A stretch of 48,404 nucleotides of DNA from an uncultured Collinsella sp. (GCA_959599095.1 CAUGGC010000018.1:1-48404); one strand, 5' to 3'. Counted from the stretch's first letter, positions 8,506 to 16,269 are shown. A program made the numbers and translations. The notes: generated from the letters alone by a model not told the origin.

Positions 8506-9558
8506 GTGAAAACGGGTATTTCAATTTATCTTTCCAGCCCTTTGCAGGATATTGAGCGGACGATTGAGCGTGGCGCCGCGGCGGGTGCGCGCTACGCGTT
8601 CACCTCGCTGCATATTCCCGAGGATGGGGGAGCGGCGTATGCCGATAAGGTCCGTCATGTGCTGTCGCTGCTTTCCGCCCGCGGCATTGCGCTCATTGCC
8701 GATGTGGGGCCTCGCACGTGCGATTTGCTCGGGCTTGAGCGCATCGAGGACCTGCGCGATCTGGGGTTGGAATACCTTCGTTTGGACTATGGCTTTAGCG
8801 CCCAGCGGGTCGCGGAGCTGTCCGGTGTATTTCGCATTGTGGTCAATGCATCGACGGTGAGTTCTGATGAAATCGCATCGTGGCGTGAAGCCGGCGCCGA
8901 TGTGACTCGTTTTGCCGCCTGCCACAATTTTTACCCCAAGCCTTATACCGGTTTAGCTCTTGAAGATGTTGCTCGGACGAATCTTCGTCTTGCGGCGCTT
9001 GGATTCGAAATCATGGCTTTTGTGCCGGGTGATGCTAACGTTCGCGGGCCGGTATTCGAGGGACTGCCGACGGTCGAGGCGCAGCGCGGTCGCGCGTCAA
9101 AGGTTGCTCTCAATATGCTTGAGCTTGCACATGGCGCCGATTGCGACATTGTGTTGGTCGGCGACCCCGATCTTTCCGATGCGGGCTGGGCGCAGTTTGC
9201 TCAAGTTTCCGCCGGATACGTGGACCTGCAATGCGAGCTTGAGCCCGGTTATGCCTATGTGCGCGGGCAGATTCATCACGACCGGCCCGACTCGAGCGTC
9301 CTCATTTTTAGGTCTCAGGAGTCACGTACGAAGCTTAAGCCGGATTCCGTGCCGACGGATGTCGGAGCCGGCCTGCCGCGAAAGGCGGGGTCGATCGCTG
9401 TGAGCAATAGCGGATATGGGCGCTACGAAGGCGAACTTGAGATTGCGCGGGTCGATCTTCCCGGTGACGAGCGCATGAACGTTGCGGGCCATATCACGCC
9501 CGAGGCAATGGAGCTGCTGCCGTTCATTAAACGCGGATTCGGGGTACGGTTCGTTTAG
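8506..9558 (+). CDS. mupG: MupG family 6-phospho-N-acetylmuramidase (formerly DUF871)
   Basis: 350 residues with a GTG start preceded by AAAGGAGCTTTGAAGC. It begins KTGISIYLSS, typical of DUF871 proteins. A TIM-barrel part follows (YAFTSLHIPED, LIADVGP, LRLDYGFS, FYPKPYTGLA), then a C-terminal beta domain (about 245-350). In Staphylococcus aureus, MupG hydrolyses MurNAc-6-phosphate-GlcNAc in the cytoplasm, and its gene is linked to murQ, murP and murR. The same four functions are linked here, which suggests import of the muropeptide disaccharide rather than free MurNAc. Function comes from family and context and is not proven for this protein. Confidence 0.88.
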   Translation: MKTGISIYLSSPLQDIERTIERGAAAGARYAFTSLHIPEDGGAAYADKVRHVLSLLSARGIALIADVGPRTCDLLGLERIEDLRDLGLEYLRLDYGFSAQRVAELSGVFRIVVNASTVSSDEIASWREAGADVTRFAACHNFYPKPYTGLALEDVARTNLRLAALGFEIMAFVPGDANVRGPVFEGLPTVEAQRGRASKVALNMLELAHGADCDIVLVGDPDLSDAGWAQFAQVSAGYVDLQCELEPGYAYVRGQIHHDRPDSSVLIFRSQESRTKLKPDSVPTDVGAGLPRKAGSIAVSNSGYGRYEGELEIARVDLPGDERMNVAGHITPEAMELLPFIKRGFGVRFV

Positions 9559-9650
9559 CGTGTGACCCGTGGGCTACAATTGGCCCATCATACGAAGGCG
9601 CCTCGTGTGGCGTGTGCCTGCGTTGGCCGATCTATATTCGGAGGATTCCC

Positions 9651-10010
9651 ATGACCGTACTGTTTGTTGAATATCCCAAGTGCTCGACCTGTAAGAAGGC
9701 CAAGGCATGGCTGGACGAACACGGGGTAGAGTATATCGATCGCGATATCGTTTTGGACAATCCCACGGCTGATGAGCTTGCGACCTGGATTGCTCGTTCG
9801 GGGCTGCAGGTGCGGCGCTTCTTTAATTCGTCGGGCATGAAATATCGAGAGCTGGGCCTGAAGGCGCGTCTGGATGCGGGCATGACGGATCGGGAGTGCT
9901 ACGAGCTGCTGGCGACCGACGGCATGCTGGTCAAGCGTCCGCTGCTGGTGGGCGACGACTTTGCGATTCCCGGCTTTAGGGAATCGGCTTGGGCCGAGGC
10001 GTTGCTGTAG
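9651..10010 (+). CDS. ArsC/Spx/YffB-family thioredoxin-fold protein
   Basis: 119 residues from the ATG preceded by GGAGGATTCCC. The thioredoxin-like fold starts LFVEYPKCSTCKKAKAWLDEHG with a CxxC motif at residues 11 and 14. FNSSGMKYRELGLK and the late MLVKRPLLVGDDF are the usual ArsC/Spx-family motifs. Members include glutaredoxin-linked arsenate reductases, Spx regulators and YffB proteins of unknown role. No ars genes are near, so arsenate reduction should not be assumed. It stands alone, followed directly by the F6 palindrome array. Confidence 0.85.
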   Translation: MTVLFVEYPKCSTCKKAKAWLDEHGVEYIDRDIVLDNPTADELATWIARSGLQVRRFFNSSGMKYRELGLKARLDAGMTDRECYELLATDGMLVKRPLLVGDDFAIPGFRESAWAEALL

Positions 10011-10015
10011 CGGCT

Positions 10016-10188
10016 GCGGAAAGTGCGTCCCGGAATTCGCTTCCAGAATGGGATGCACTTTCCCAAAGTGGCCGGTTGCGGAAAGACGTCCCATTCTGAG
10101 CTTCGATTGCGGGACACGGTTTCCGGTTGAGGACTCGACGGGAAAGTAGGGACCAGTTTGAGCTTGAAATCTGGGACGCACTTTCCGC
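10016..10188. repeat. Three tandem 49-bp palindromic units at exact 62-bp period (family F6)
   Basis: The units are 10016-10064, 10078-10126 and 10140-10188. Each pairs a GCGGAAAGTGCGTCCC-like left arm with a GGGACGCACTTTCCGC-like right arm. They are separated by two 13-bp spacers. The arm motif therefore appears six times in alternating orientation: at 10016, 10050, 10078, 10111, 10140 and 10173. The loops of units 2 and 3 share TGAGCTT. The array fills the gap between the ArsC-like gene and the truncated regulator-like ORF. Confidence 0.85.
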
Positions 10189-10205
10189 CGGCGGGCCTGC
10201 CCCAG

Positions 10206-10616
10206 TCAGTCCGCCAGCTGTGCCCATTCGTGCGGATCGTAGACCTTTACGTGTTTGTTGGGCTTGCCGCTCCAGTACTCCTCGTCCATAAAGGGCAGAT
10301 ATGCCTGAACGCCAGGGCAGATAAAGGGAATCCGCTGCTGTTGCAGTCGCTCACGCTGGCGCTGCTCCAGGTGTGCCTCGGATATGACGGTCGGCATACC
10401 GGACAACTCGACGAGGCTTGCCTGGATTCGCTTAAGGTCGGGGAGTCCCGCGTGCCATGACATCCGCATGATCAAAAAGGATGCACGGCGGTATTTTGCC
10501 TGCACTACAGTAATGGCGGGGCGCAATGTGGGATGGATTTTGTCCCGTTCGGGCCAAAGGTCGGCAGTGATCTCAAGGCCCAGGGTCTCCCATAGGTAAT
10601 CAAGCTCTTCGTCCAT
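10206..10616 (-). CDS. Hypothetical protein, possibly a truncated MarR-like regulator
   Basis: 136 residues; ATG at 10616 with a weak GAGG upstream. I do not recognise it with confidence. The stretch QQRIPFICPGVQAYLPF resembles the IPFIVPG.Q.YLPF motif found mid-protein in a family of winged-helix regulators of about 300 residues. If so, the C-terminal DNA-binding half is missing here, because the frame stops after HEWAQLAD, 17 bases from the palindrome array. It may be a remnant, or a small sensor-like protein in its own right. No partner gene lies on the same strand. Confidence 0.5.
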   Translation of the reverse strand: MDEELDYLWETLGLEITADLWPERDKIHPTLRPAITVVQAKYRRASFLIMRMSWHAGLPDLKRIQASLVELSGMPTVISEAHLEQRQRERLQQQRIPFICPGVQAYLPFMDEEYWSGKPNKHVKVYDPHEWAQLAD

Positions 10617-10657
10617 GGCGCCTCGATATCTACGCGATCATTGATACTTCGATTGTG

Positions 10658-10688
10658 TTGCCTGGTGCTATCGTTTTCGCGGTAGAAT
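10658..10688 (+). promoter_or_regulatory. Possible promoter for the tRNA pair
   Basis: TTGCCT at 10658-10663 and TAGAAT at 10683-10688 with 19-bp spacing. It is weak but is the best sigma70-like match in the 276-bp gap before tRNA-Gln. The rest of the gap holds no gene I can support. Confidence 0.3.
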
Positions 10689-10892
10689 CTGCCAACGGTT
10701 GACGGCTACCGCTCGCGGCGTTTTGCCCTTCGTGTACAGCGGTCGGCTTCACAGGTCCTTCACGGGTTGGACTAAATTAGGCCAATTTGACTGAATTTCA
10801 AAAAAGTCAAAATTGGGGCTTGCGTCACGGCGAGACTTCCCGTATATTTCTTTCTTGCGCAAAGGCACAGCCGAGCGCAGCGATGCAGTCAT

Positions 10893-10966
10893 TGGGATGT
10901 CGTCTAATGGCAGGACAGCGGATTCTGGTTCCGTCAATGGGGGTTCGACTCCCTCCATCCCAGCCA
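10893..10966 (+). tRNA. tRNA-Gln (CTG anticodon)
   Basis: The acceptor TGGGATG pairs with CATCCCA. The anticodon stem GCGGA/TCCGT encloses the loop TTCTGGT, giving anticodon CTG. The T-arm contains GTTCGACTC. CCA is encoded at 10964-10966. Confidence 0.95.
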
Positions 10967-10983
10967 TTGCATTTGCTACATAT

Positions 10984-11060
10984 GGCCCGTTCGTCTAGCG
11001 GTTTAGGACGCCGCCCTCTCAAGGCGGAGATCACCAGTTCGAATCTGGTACGGGCTACCA
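10984..11060 (+). tRNA. tRNA-Glu (CTC anticodon)
   Basis: The acceptor GGCCCGT pairs with ACGGGCT (one G.U pair). The anticodon stem CCGCC/GGCGG encloses CTCTCAA, giving anticodon CTC. The T-loop is TTCGAAT and CCA is encoded. It lies 17 bases after tRNA-Gln, so the two are probably one transcript. Confidence 0.95.
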
Positions 11061-11070
11061 AAATTGAACG

Positions 11071-11098
11071 CCCGGGCCTCGTAAGAGACCCGGGTTTT
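11071..11098 (+). terminator. Terminator of the tRNA pair
   Basis: CCCGGGCCTC and GAGACCCGGG form a stem (one mismatch) with a GTAA loop and TTTT. It begins ten bases after tRNA-Glu. Confidence 0.8.
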
Positions 11099-11154
11099 GT
11101 GTATTGACCGTATATACGGCGCCTGCCGTGTTTCGCTCAGATCGAGGAGTAGCC

Positions 11155-12072
11155 ATGGATCTGCCCATCAGCTTGCAAGACATCACGTATGCCGAGAACT
11201 ATCTGGCGCAGGGCGACCTGGCTACGGCGACGCCGCTGCTGGAGCGTCTGGTGGAGCTCGCCGAGGAGTATATTGATGCTGAGTGCAAGACGGAGGAGAA
11301 ACGTCAATACTTTAGCTTCGATAGCAAGTTTGAGCGCTTGGCCTATCGCCGCGTGGAGAAGGATCCGCGCGAGCTCGTGCAGGTCGAGGTGCCGTTTGAC
11401 CGCCTGTACTCTGACATGGCGTTTGCCTACATTCGCCAGCAGGATTATGTAAGCGCTCGTAATGCCCTGATGCAGGCTGTGCGTTGGGACCCCATGAACT
11501 GCAACTATCGCTTGGATTTGGCCGAGCTGTTCCGTGCACTCGAGGACAAGCAGGAATGGGCATCGCTCTCGTTCTCGGTGCTGGAGCGTGCAAGCGATGG
11601 CAAGTGCGCCGCCCGCGCTTACGCCAATCTAGGTCAGTACTTCTTGGAGCTCGAGACCGAGAACGTTTCGGCTGCCGTGGGCTGCGCGCGTCTGGCGCTG
11701 CGCCTGGCGCCCAACGATGCGCATACGACGCGCCTGCTCAACAAGATCCATACCACCTATCCGGATGCCGCTGATGAGAGCGACGACCACGTGATGGGTG
11801 AATTGGCCCTGCAAGGCGTGCCGACCTCGCCTTCGGCCGAGATTGCCATCTGCCTGATTATGTGCGCGACCGATGCTGCAAGCGACGGCGACAAGCAGGA
11901 GGCGACGCGCCTGACGGTACGTGCTCGCGACTTGGTGGGCGAGGAGGCCTGCGCGGCGATTATCAAACTGGTGCGCGAGAGCGATGCCGAGCTCAATGCC
12001 GAGCGCAAGGCAAAGCGCGAGACTGCGGGCTCAAACGCCGATGGAGCCAAGGAGGCCGGCGATGCCCAGTAA
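11155..12072 (+). CDS. Tetratricopeptide-repeat protein, cotranscribed with smpB
   Basis: 305 residues from the ATG preceded by GAGGAGTAGCC. It is helical throughout, with TPR-like pairs such as AENYLAQGDLATATPLLERLVELA (16-40) and AFAYIRQQDYVSARNALMQAVRWDP (about 98-122), and further repeats to about residue 200. The C-terminus is highly charged. No catalytic motif or signal peptide is seen, so it is probably a cytoplasmic protein-binding scaffold. Its last 11 bases overlap the smpB start, suggesting translational coupling. A link to trans-translation is only a guess from position. Confidence 0.8.
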   Translation: MDLPISLQDITYAENYLAQGDLATATPLLERLVELAEEYIDAECKTEEKRQYFSFDSKFERLAYRRVEKDPRELVQVEVPFDRLYSDMAFAYIRQQDYVSARNALMQAVRWDPMNCNYRLDLAELFRALEDKQEWASLSFSVLERASDGKCAARAYANLGQYFLELETENVSAAVGCARLALRLAPNDAHTTRLLNKIHTTYPDAADESDDHVMGELALQGVPTSPSAEIAICLIMCATDAASDGDKQEATRLTVRARDLVGEEACAAIIKLVRESDAELNAERKAKRETAGSNADGAKEAGDAQ

Positions 12073-12532
12073 GCGCGAGCGCAAACTCATTTCCAAGAAT
12101 CGCTCGGCACATCACGAGTACTTTATCGATGAGACGTTTGAGTGCGGTATTGAGCTGAGCGGCACCGAGGTCAAGTCGATTCGCGAGCGCGCCTGTCAGA
12201 TCACTGACACTTTTGCGCTGATTCGTGGCGGCGAGTGCTGGCTCGTCGGACTGCATATCCACCCTTATAGCCATGGTGGCGTGTGGAATCGCGATCCCGA
12301 CCGTCGGCGTCGTCTGCTGCTGCACCGCAAGGAGATCGACTTTCTTGACGGCAAACTTCGCAACCGTGGTTATGCGCTGGTTCCGTTGGAGCTCTACTTT
12401 AATACCGACGGCCGCGTAAAGCTGCTGCTGGGTCTGGGTCGCGGCAAGAAGCTCTACGACAAGCGCGAGGACATGGCCAAGCGTGATGTCCAACGCGAGA
12501 TCGACCGCGCCCTTAAGGAACGCAACCGCTAG
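12062..12532 (+). CDS. smpB: SsrA-binding protein SmpB
   Basis: 156 residues, the normal length. The start ATG at 12062 lies inside the upstream TPR gene; GGAGGCCGGCG precedes it. Family marks are NRSAHHEYFIDETFECGIEL, GTEVKSIRE, HIHPYSHGG, RRRRLLLHRKEI and the basic tail KKLYDKREDMAKRD. SmpB binds tmRNA and brings it to stalled ribosomes. The tmRNA gene is often near smpB, but I did not find it within the window. Confidence 0.97.
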   Translation: MPSKRERKLISKNRSAHHEYFIDETFECGIELSGTEVKSIRERACQITDTFALIRGGECWLVGLHIHPYSHGGVWNRDPDRRRRLLLHRKEIDFLDGKLRNRGYALVPLELYFNTDGRVKLLLGLGRGKKLYDKREDMAKRDVQREIDRALKERNR

Positions 12533-12544
12533 GCACTCTGTATA

Positions 12545-12611
12545 AGTTGCGGTGGAATACGGACTGTTTTGCCTGTTTGAGGGGCTATTCAGTCCCTATT
12601 TCACCGCAACT
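12545..12611. repeat. 67-bp inverted repeat (family F2, copy 1)
   Basis: The left arm AGTTGCGGTGGAATACGGAC and right arm GTCCCTATTTCACCGCAACT differ at two of 20 pairs and enclose 27 bases. A second copy of identical length is at 26170-26236. It starts 12 bases after the smpB stop. Confidence 0.8.
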
Positions 12612-12653
12612 GCGGGCGTCTTATCTTTCTTACTGTTCTGACACATATGTCTC

Positions 12654-12687
12654 AAAGGCGGCGTCCGTTATGGGTGCCGCCTTTTTT
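12654..12687 (+). terminator. Terminator after smpB
   Basis: AAAGGCGGC and GCCGCCTTT form a perfect stem around 13 bases, followed by a continuing T run. Confidence 0.8.
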
Positions 12688-12738
12688 GTGGGTACATACA
12701 TTCATGAGGTTCCAATCCGAGCTAGGGGAGTGATCGTT

Positions 12739-13242
12739 ATGGACAAAACTGCGTTCTTTACCATGCCGAGTGGCCTGTACGTGGTGAGCGCCGCGGCAGA
12801 CGGGCTGCGCGCCGGCTGCGTCATCAACACTGCGGTGCAGGTGACGTCCATGCCGCCGCGTATTTCGGTTGCCGTGAACAAGGACAATGTCACCTCGGGC
12901 GTCATCGCATCGGCCAAAGCGTTCGCGCTGACCGTGATCGATCAGACCGCCGACATGCTCTACATCGGTAACTTTGGGTTCCGCACCAGTAGCGATTATG
13001 ACAAGTTTGCCAAATACGAGACCCGCGAGACGGCTCTGGGCATGCCCTATGTGCCCGAGCACGCGGCGGCCCTGTTTAGCTGCCGTTTGATCGACACTGT
13101 GGATGTGGGCACGCATCTACTGTTTATTGGCGAGGTCGAGGATGCCGAGCGCCTGAGCGACGAGACGCCGCTCACCTACGATTACTACCATAAGGTCCTG
13201 AAGGGCAAGACGCCTCCGAAGGCGTCCTCGTATCAAGGCTAG
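12739..13242 (+). CDS. Flavin reductase-like FMN-binding protein
   Basis: 167 residues from the ATG with AGGGGAG eight bases upstream. The flavin-reductase split-barrel fold begins FFTMPSGLYVVSAA and continues with INTAVQVTSMPPRISVAVNKDN and the late HLLFIGEVEDAE. In Moorella and related anaerobes this domain is fused to rubredoxin as the high-molecular-weight rubredoxin, which passes NAD(P)H electrons to flavodiiron proteins that remove O2 or NO. Here a separate rubredoxin gene follows 88 bases later, so the two probably work together. The electron acceptor is not in the window. Confidence 0.85.
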   Translation: MDKTAFFTMPSGLYVVSAAADGLRAGCVINTAVQVTSMPPRISVAVNKDNVTSGVIASAKAFALTVIDQTADMLYIGNFGFRTSSDYDKFAKYETRETALGMPYVPEHAAALFSCRLIDTVDVGTHLLFIGEVEDAERLSDETPLTYDYYHKVLKGKTPPKASSYQG

Positions 13243-13259
13243 AAATGTTTTAAAAATAC

Positions 13260-13287
13260 TTGCATTATATTATTGAGAATATATACT
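13260..13287 (+). promoter_or_regulatory. Promoter of the rubredoxin gene
   Basis: TTGCAT at 13260-13265 and TATACT at 13282-13287 with a 16-bp spacer, in an unusually AT-rich stretch (13245-13300). The spacer (ATATTATTGAGAATA-like) has dyad character that could bind a PerR/Fur-type repressor; this is inference. Confidence 0.55.
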
Positions 13288-13330
13288 AATAAGTAAGTAC
13301 ACCAGCAGTCACGTTCGAGAGGAGAACATC

Positions 13331-13474
13331 ATGGCTGAGGAGAAGAAGACGTATAAGTTCGTGTGCATCGTTTGCGGTTACGAGGTTGAGGTCGACACGC
13401 CCGAGCTGCCCGAGGATTACGTGTGCCCGGTCTGCGGCGTCGGTCCCGATCAGTTTGAGCTCGTCGAGGAGTAG
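13331..13474 (+). CDS. Rubredoxin (47 residues)
   Basis: This short gene starts ATG after GAGAGGAGAACATC. The protein, MAEEKKTYKFVCIVCGY onward, has two CxxC pairs (CIVCGY at 12-15 and CPVCGV at 35-38), the Fe(Cys)4 site of rubredoxin. LPEDYVCPVC is the standard second-knuckle context. Rubredoxins carry single electrons in the cytoplasm. The partner is probably the flavin reductase directly upstream. It has its own AT-rich promoter and a strong terminator, so it may be induced separately, for example by oxygen. Confidence 0.9.
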   Translation: MAEEKKTYKFVCIVCGYEVEVDTPELPEDYVCPVCGVGPDQFELVEE

Positions 13475-13514
13475 CTCGTCGGCACGCGGCTCACGGCAAC
13501 ACATAGCTCTGTCC

Positions 13515-13551
13515 AAGGGTCCCGGTCGGATATCCCGGCCGGGACCCTTTT
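13515..13551 (+). terminator. Terminator after rubredoxin
   Basis: AAGGGTCCCGG and CCGGGACCCTT form a strong stem followed by TT. It starts 40 bases past the stop. Confidence 0.85.
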
Positions 13552-13579
13552 CCTCCGCCCCCAAGGGATCACGGTTGCT

Positions 13580-13618
13580 GTTGGCCGATCCTGTCTGTTG
13601 TGAGATCGGCCGACCTTT
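13580..13618. terminator. Second hairpin, between rubredoxin and mntH
   Basis: GGCCGATC and GATCGGCC form a perfect 8-bp stem followed by GACCTTTT. It may be a backup terminator. Confidence 0.45.
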
Positions 13619-13619
13619 T

Positions 13620-13676
13620 GTCTCAATCTGTAACATCTAACGGTGGAAATTGGGTCCACTTGTTACAGATTGAGAC
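13620..13676. repeat. 57-bp palindromic element, copy R1 (family F1)
   Basis: GTCTCAATCTGTAAC at 13620-13634 and its exact reverse complement at 13662-13676 enclose 27 bases. The interior read on the minus strand contains GGACCCAATTTCC. R1 and R2 form a tandem pair with an 80-bp period between convergent genes. Confidence 0.9.
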
Positions 13677-13699
13677 AAACGGAGCTGTCCCTCGGAATG

Positions 13700-13756
13700 A
13701 TTTCGATCTGTAACATCTAGACATCAAAAGCGGGTCTAGATGTTACAGATCGAGAC
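13700..13756. repeat. 57-bp palindromic element, copy R2 (family F1)
   Basis: The outermost left bases have decayed (ATTTC for GTCTC), but the stem extends inward into the interior. CGATCTGTAACATCTAGAC at 13704-13722 pairs perfectly with 13734-13752, leaving an 11-base loop. Confidence 0.9.
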
Positions 13757-13783
13757 GTTTGCCTGGGTAGGTGCCCCGTCCCA

Positions 13784-15040
13784 TTACATTCCTGTCAACA
13801 ACACGACATCGAGAATCGTCACGATGGCACCGATCCCTACGAGCAGCGCGTTGAGTGGGCGCGAGTTGGCGTATTTGCCCATGACGCGGGGTGAACTGGT
13901 GAGCCGTATGAGCACAAAGACCGTAATCGGCAGTTGAAGCGACAGCAGTGCCTGACTCCAGATGAGACCTTCAAAAGGATTTGGGACGACCAGGCATGCC
14001 GTCACTGCGCCGACGAAACAGGCCGCCACCCCGATCGAGGAATGTCGGTCGTGGATGTCGTATTCCTCGTCGAACATGCCTGCGGTGATGGTGCCCGCCG
14101 CCATGCCCGCCGTCACACTACTCGATATACCCGCAAACAGCAGTGCCACCGCAAAGATGGCCGAGCTTGCCGGGCCCAGAATGGGGGAGAGCGTGGCCGC
14201 TGCGACTGCGAGGTCGTCTACGACAATGCCGTGCGCAAAGAAGGTCGTTGCGGCCAGGATGACCATGGCCGAGTTGATTGCCCAGCCCACGCCCATCGAA
14301 AAGAGCGTGTCGAAGAGCTCGTAGCGCAGACGTTCCTCGATAACTTGCTCGCCTTGGCCTTCGAAGTGCATGGATTGGATGACCTCGGAGTGCAGAAAAA
14401 GGTTGTGGGGCATAACGACCGCACCCAGGACACTCACGATAATCGCGGCAGAGCCAGTGGGCATACTGGGCGTGATCCAGCTTGCGGCGGCTTGCGGCCA
14501 GTCGACCTTGACTAGCGCAAGCTCGGCCAAAAACGAGAGTCCTACCACGCCGACGAAGGCGATGATCCAGCGCTCGGCACGCTTGTAGGAGTTCGTCATG
14601 AGCATTGCCATCGATGCCGCGGCCACGATGACGCAGCCGGCGCGCACGGGCAGTCCAAAGAGCATCTGGAGCGCGATCGCGCCGCCCAGGACCTCGGCCA
14701 TAGCGGTGGCGATGGTCGCGAGGTAGGCACTGGCGAGTACCGCGCGTCCCACGATGCGGGGGAGGTAGCGTGTCGTGGCCTCGGCAAGACAGGTGCCCGT
14801 GGCGATGCCCAGGTGCGCCGCGTTGTGCTGCAACGCGATGAGCATAATCGTGGACAGCGTGACGATCCACAGCAGCGCGTAGCCAAACTGCGAGCCCGCG
14901 GCCATATTGGAGGCCCAGTTGCCCGGGTCGATAAAGCCGACGGTCACGAGCAGCCCGGGGCCGATGTGCCGCGCAATGTCTAGGCCTCCGTGACCACCGG
15001 TGCGTCGGGAGCCAAAGTGTTGTTTGAGATGGTTGAGCAT
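13784..15040 (-). CDS. mntH: NRAMP-family divalent metal (Mn2+/Fe2+) transporter MntH
   Basis: 418 residues. The ATG at 15040 has ACAGGAGCGCACC upstream; an upstream in-frame start at 15085 has no such site. Eleven hydrophobic segments are readable. TM1 carries DPGNW at 38-42, the metal-binding Asp and Asn of NRAMP proteins, and TM6 carries VMPHNLFLHSEVIQ with the metal-binding Met and His. NRAMP transporters import Mn2+ or Fe2+ with protons. It is convergent with rubredoxin. The 3' end reaches to within 28 bases of repeat R2. No MntR-type site was recognised. Confidence 0.93.
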   Translation of the reverse strand: MLNHLKQHFGSRRTGGHGGLDIARHIGPGLLVTVGFIDPGNWASNMAAGSQFGYALLWIVTLSTIMLIALQHNAAHLGIATGTCLAEATTRYLPRIVGRAVLASAYLATIATAMAEVLGGAIALQMLFGLPVRAGCVIVAAASMAMLMTNSYKRAERWIIAFVGVVGLSFLAELALVKVDWPQAAASWITPSMPTGSAAIIVSVLGAVVMPHNLFLHSEVIQSMHFEGQGEQVIEERLRYELFDTLFSMGVGWAINSAMVILAATTFFAHGIVVDDLAVAAATLSPILGPASSAIFAVALLFAGISSSVTAGMAAGTITAGMFDEEYDIHDRHSSIGVAACFVGAVTACLVVPNPFEGLIWSQALLSLQLPITVFVLIRLTSSPRVMGKYANSRPLNALLVGIGAIVTILDVVLLTGM

Positions 15041-15115
15041 GGTGCGCTCCTGTGTATGGGCGGCGTGGCGTCGCATCTGGGTCATGCGGCGCCACGCGTC
15101 GGGTTTGGGTTGGGG

Positions 15116-15889
15116 TTACCTGCGCGCCTTGCCTTGGTTGGCCACGTCGTCGATCTTGGCGGCGATGGTCGCCGGGTCGCCGATGTAGCGCTTGTCGAGG
15201 ACGTTGAAATCGGTGTCGAAGGTGTAAACGAGCGGCACGCCGGTGGGGATGTTGACCTTGAGGATCTCCTCGGGCGTGAGGTGCTCGAACTTCATGACGA
15301 GAGAGCGCAGGGAGTTGCCGTGTGCGGCGATGAGTACGCGCTTGCCGGCGAGCATCTGGGGGCGAATCTCGTCTTCGAAATAAGGCCAGGCACGGGCTAT
15401 CGTGTCCTTGAGGCACTCGGTGTAGGGCAGCTGGTCGGGTGCGACATCACGGTATTGCTCCTGGGTGTGGGGATCGCGCGCGTCGTTCGGCTCGAGTGCC
15501 GGCGGGCAGATATCGAAGGAGCGGCGCCAGATGAGCACCTGTTCGTCGCCGTGCTCCGCCGCGGCATCGGCCTTGTTGAGACCCTGCAACGCGCCGTAGT
15601 GGCGCTCGTTGAGCTTCCAGGATTTGATGACGGGCAGCCACTCGCGATCCATTTGGCCGAGCACGATGTTGAGGGTGTGGATCGCGCGCTTGAGGCGCGA
15701 AGTGTAGCAGACGTCAAAGTCGAAACCGGCTTCTTTGAGGGCTCGACCGCCTGCGGCGGCTTCTTCGCGGCCCGTGTCGGTGAGCTCTACGTCGGTCCAG
15801 CCGGTGAACAGGTTGAGTTTGTTCCACTCCGACTCTCCGTGGCGGATAAGGACGAGTTGGATCGTCTGCCGGTCTGTCTGGTTTGCCAT
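15116..15889 (-). CDS. gpmA: 2,3-bisphosphoglycerate-dependent phosphoglycerate mutase
   Basis: 257 residues from the ATG at 15889, preceded by AAGGAGGCCCCT. LIRHGESEWNKLNLFTGW places the phospho-histidine at residue 17. KRAIHTLNIVL, LNERHYGALQG and LIAAHGNSLRSLVM (second catalytic His near 190) complete the dPGM active site. It interconverts 3- and 2-phosphoglycerate in glycolysis. It lies upstream of mntH on the same strand, 75 bases away, but is probably unrelated in function. Confidence 0.96.
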   Translation of the reverse strand: MANQTDRQTIQLVLIRHGESEWNKLNLFTGWTDVELTDTGREEAAAGGRALKEAGFDFDVCYTSRLKRAIHTLNIVLGQMDREWLPVIKSWKLNERHYGALQGLNKADAAAEHGDEQVLIWRRSFDICPPALEPNDARDPHTQEQYRDVAPDQLPYTECLKDTIARAWPYFEDEIRPQMLAGKRVLIAAHGNSLRSLVMKFEHLTPEEILKVNIPTGVPLVYTFDTDFNVLDKRYIGDPATIAAKIDDVANQGKARR

Positions 15890-15941
15890 AGGGGCCTCCT
15901 TAATGTGGCACGGCATGCGTGCCGTTTGTTTGACGCCGCAA

Positions 15942-15970
15942 AGGATACCCGTTTTAGGCTCAAAAGTTAA
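15942..15970 (-). promoter_or_regulatory. Probable gpmA promoter
   Basis: On the minus strand, TTAACT (15970-15965) and TATCCT (15947-15942) are separated by 17 bp, about 55 bases upstream of the gpmA start codon. Confidence 0.45.
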
Positions 15971-16028
15971 CCAAGACTAACAAAATTATTGTATTTGAAT
16001 AGGATGGTGAAAGGGGGGTTACCGAAAT

Positions 16029-16085
16029 GTCTTGATCTGTAACAACTAGGGATGGAAATTGGGTCTAGGTGTTACAGATTGAGAC
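16029..16085. repeat. 57-bp palindromic element, copy R3 (family F1)
   Basis: GTCTTGATCTGTAAC and GTTACAGATTGAGAC pair with two G.U pairs on the plus strand. It lies between the divergent gpmA and gltB. The rest of the 380-bp gap (15890-16269) holds the gpmA promoter and no gene I can support. Confidence 0.9.
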
Positions 16086-16269
16086 GTTTGAAGAGGTGAG
16101 TTTGCAGGCCGAACTTGGGGCCTATGTTGTCGCCCTTGAGGTCGGCGGTGTCCACTCGTAGGGCGCGCGTTACGCGATTGTTTCGAAACGGGTGGGAAAC
16201 ACAACGGGCCGGCGATGCTCCTAGTATGCCTAGTCAACTGACTGTCTAAATATCTAGGGGAGGATCGCG

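Noticed and set aside
9651..10010. Arsenate reductase assignment
   Set aside because: The fold covers ArsC, Spx and YffB proteins, and no arsenic gene is adjacent, so only the family is called.
12533..12738. A tmRNA gene next to smpB
   Set aside because: The gap holds a 67-bp palindrome and a terminator; no tRNA-like ends or ANDYALAA-type tag frame were seen.
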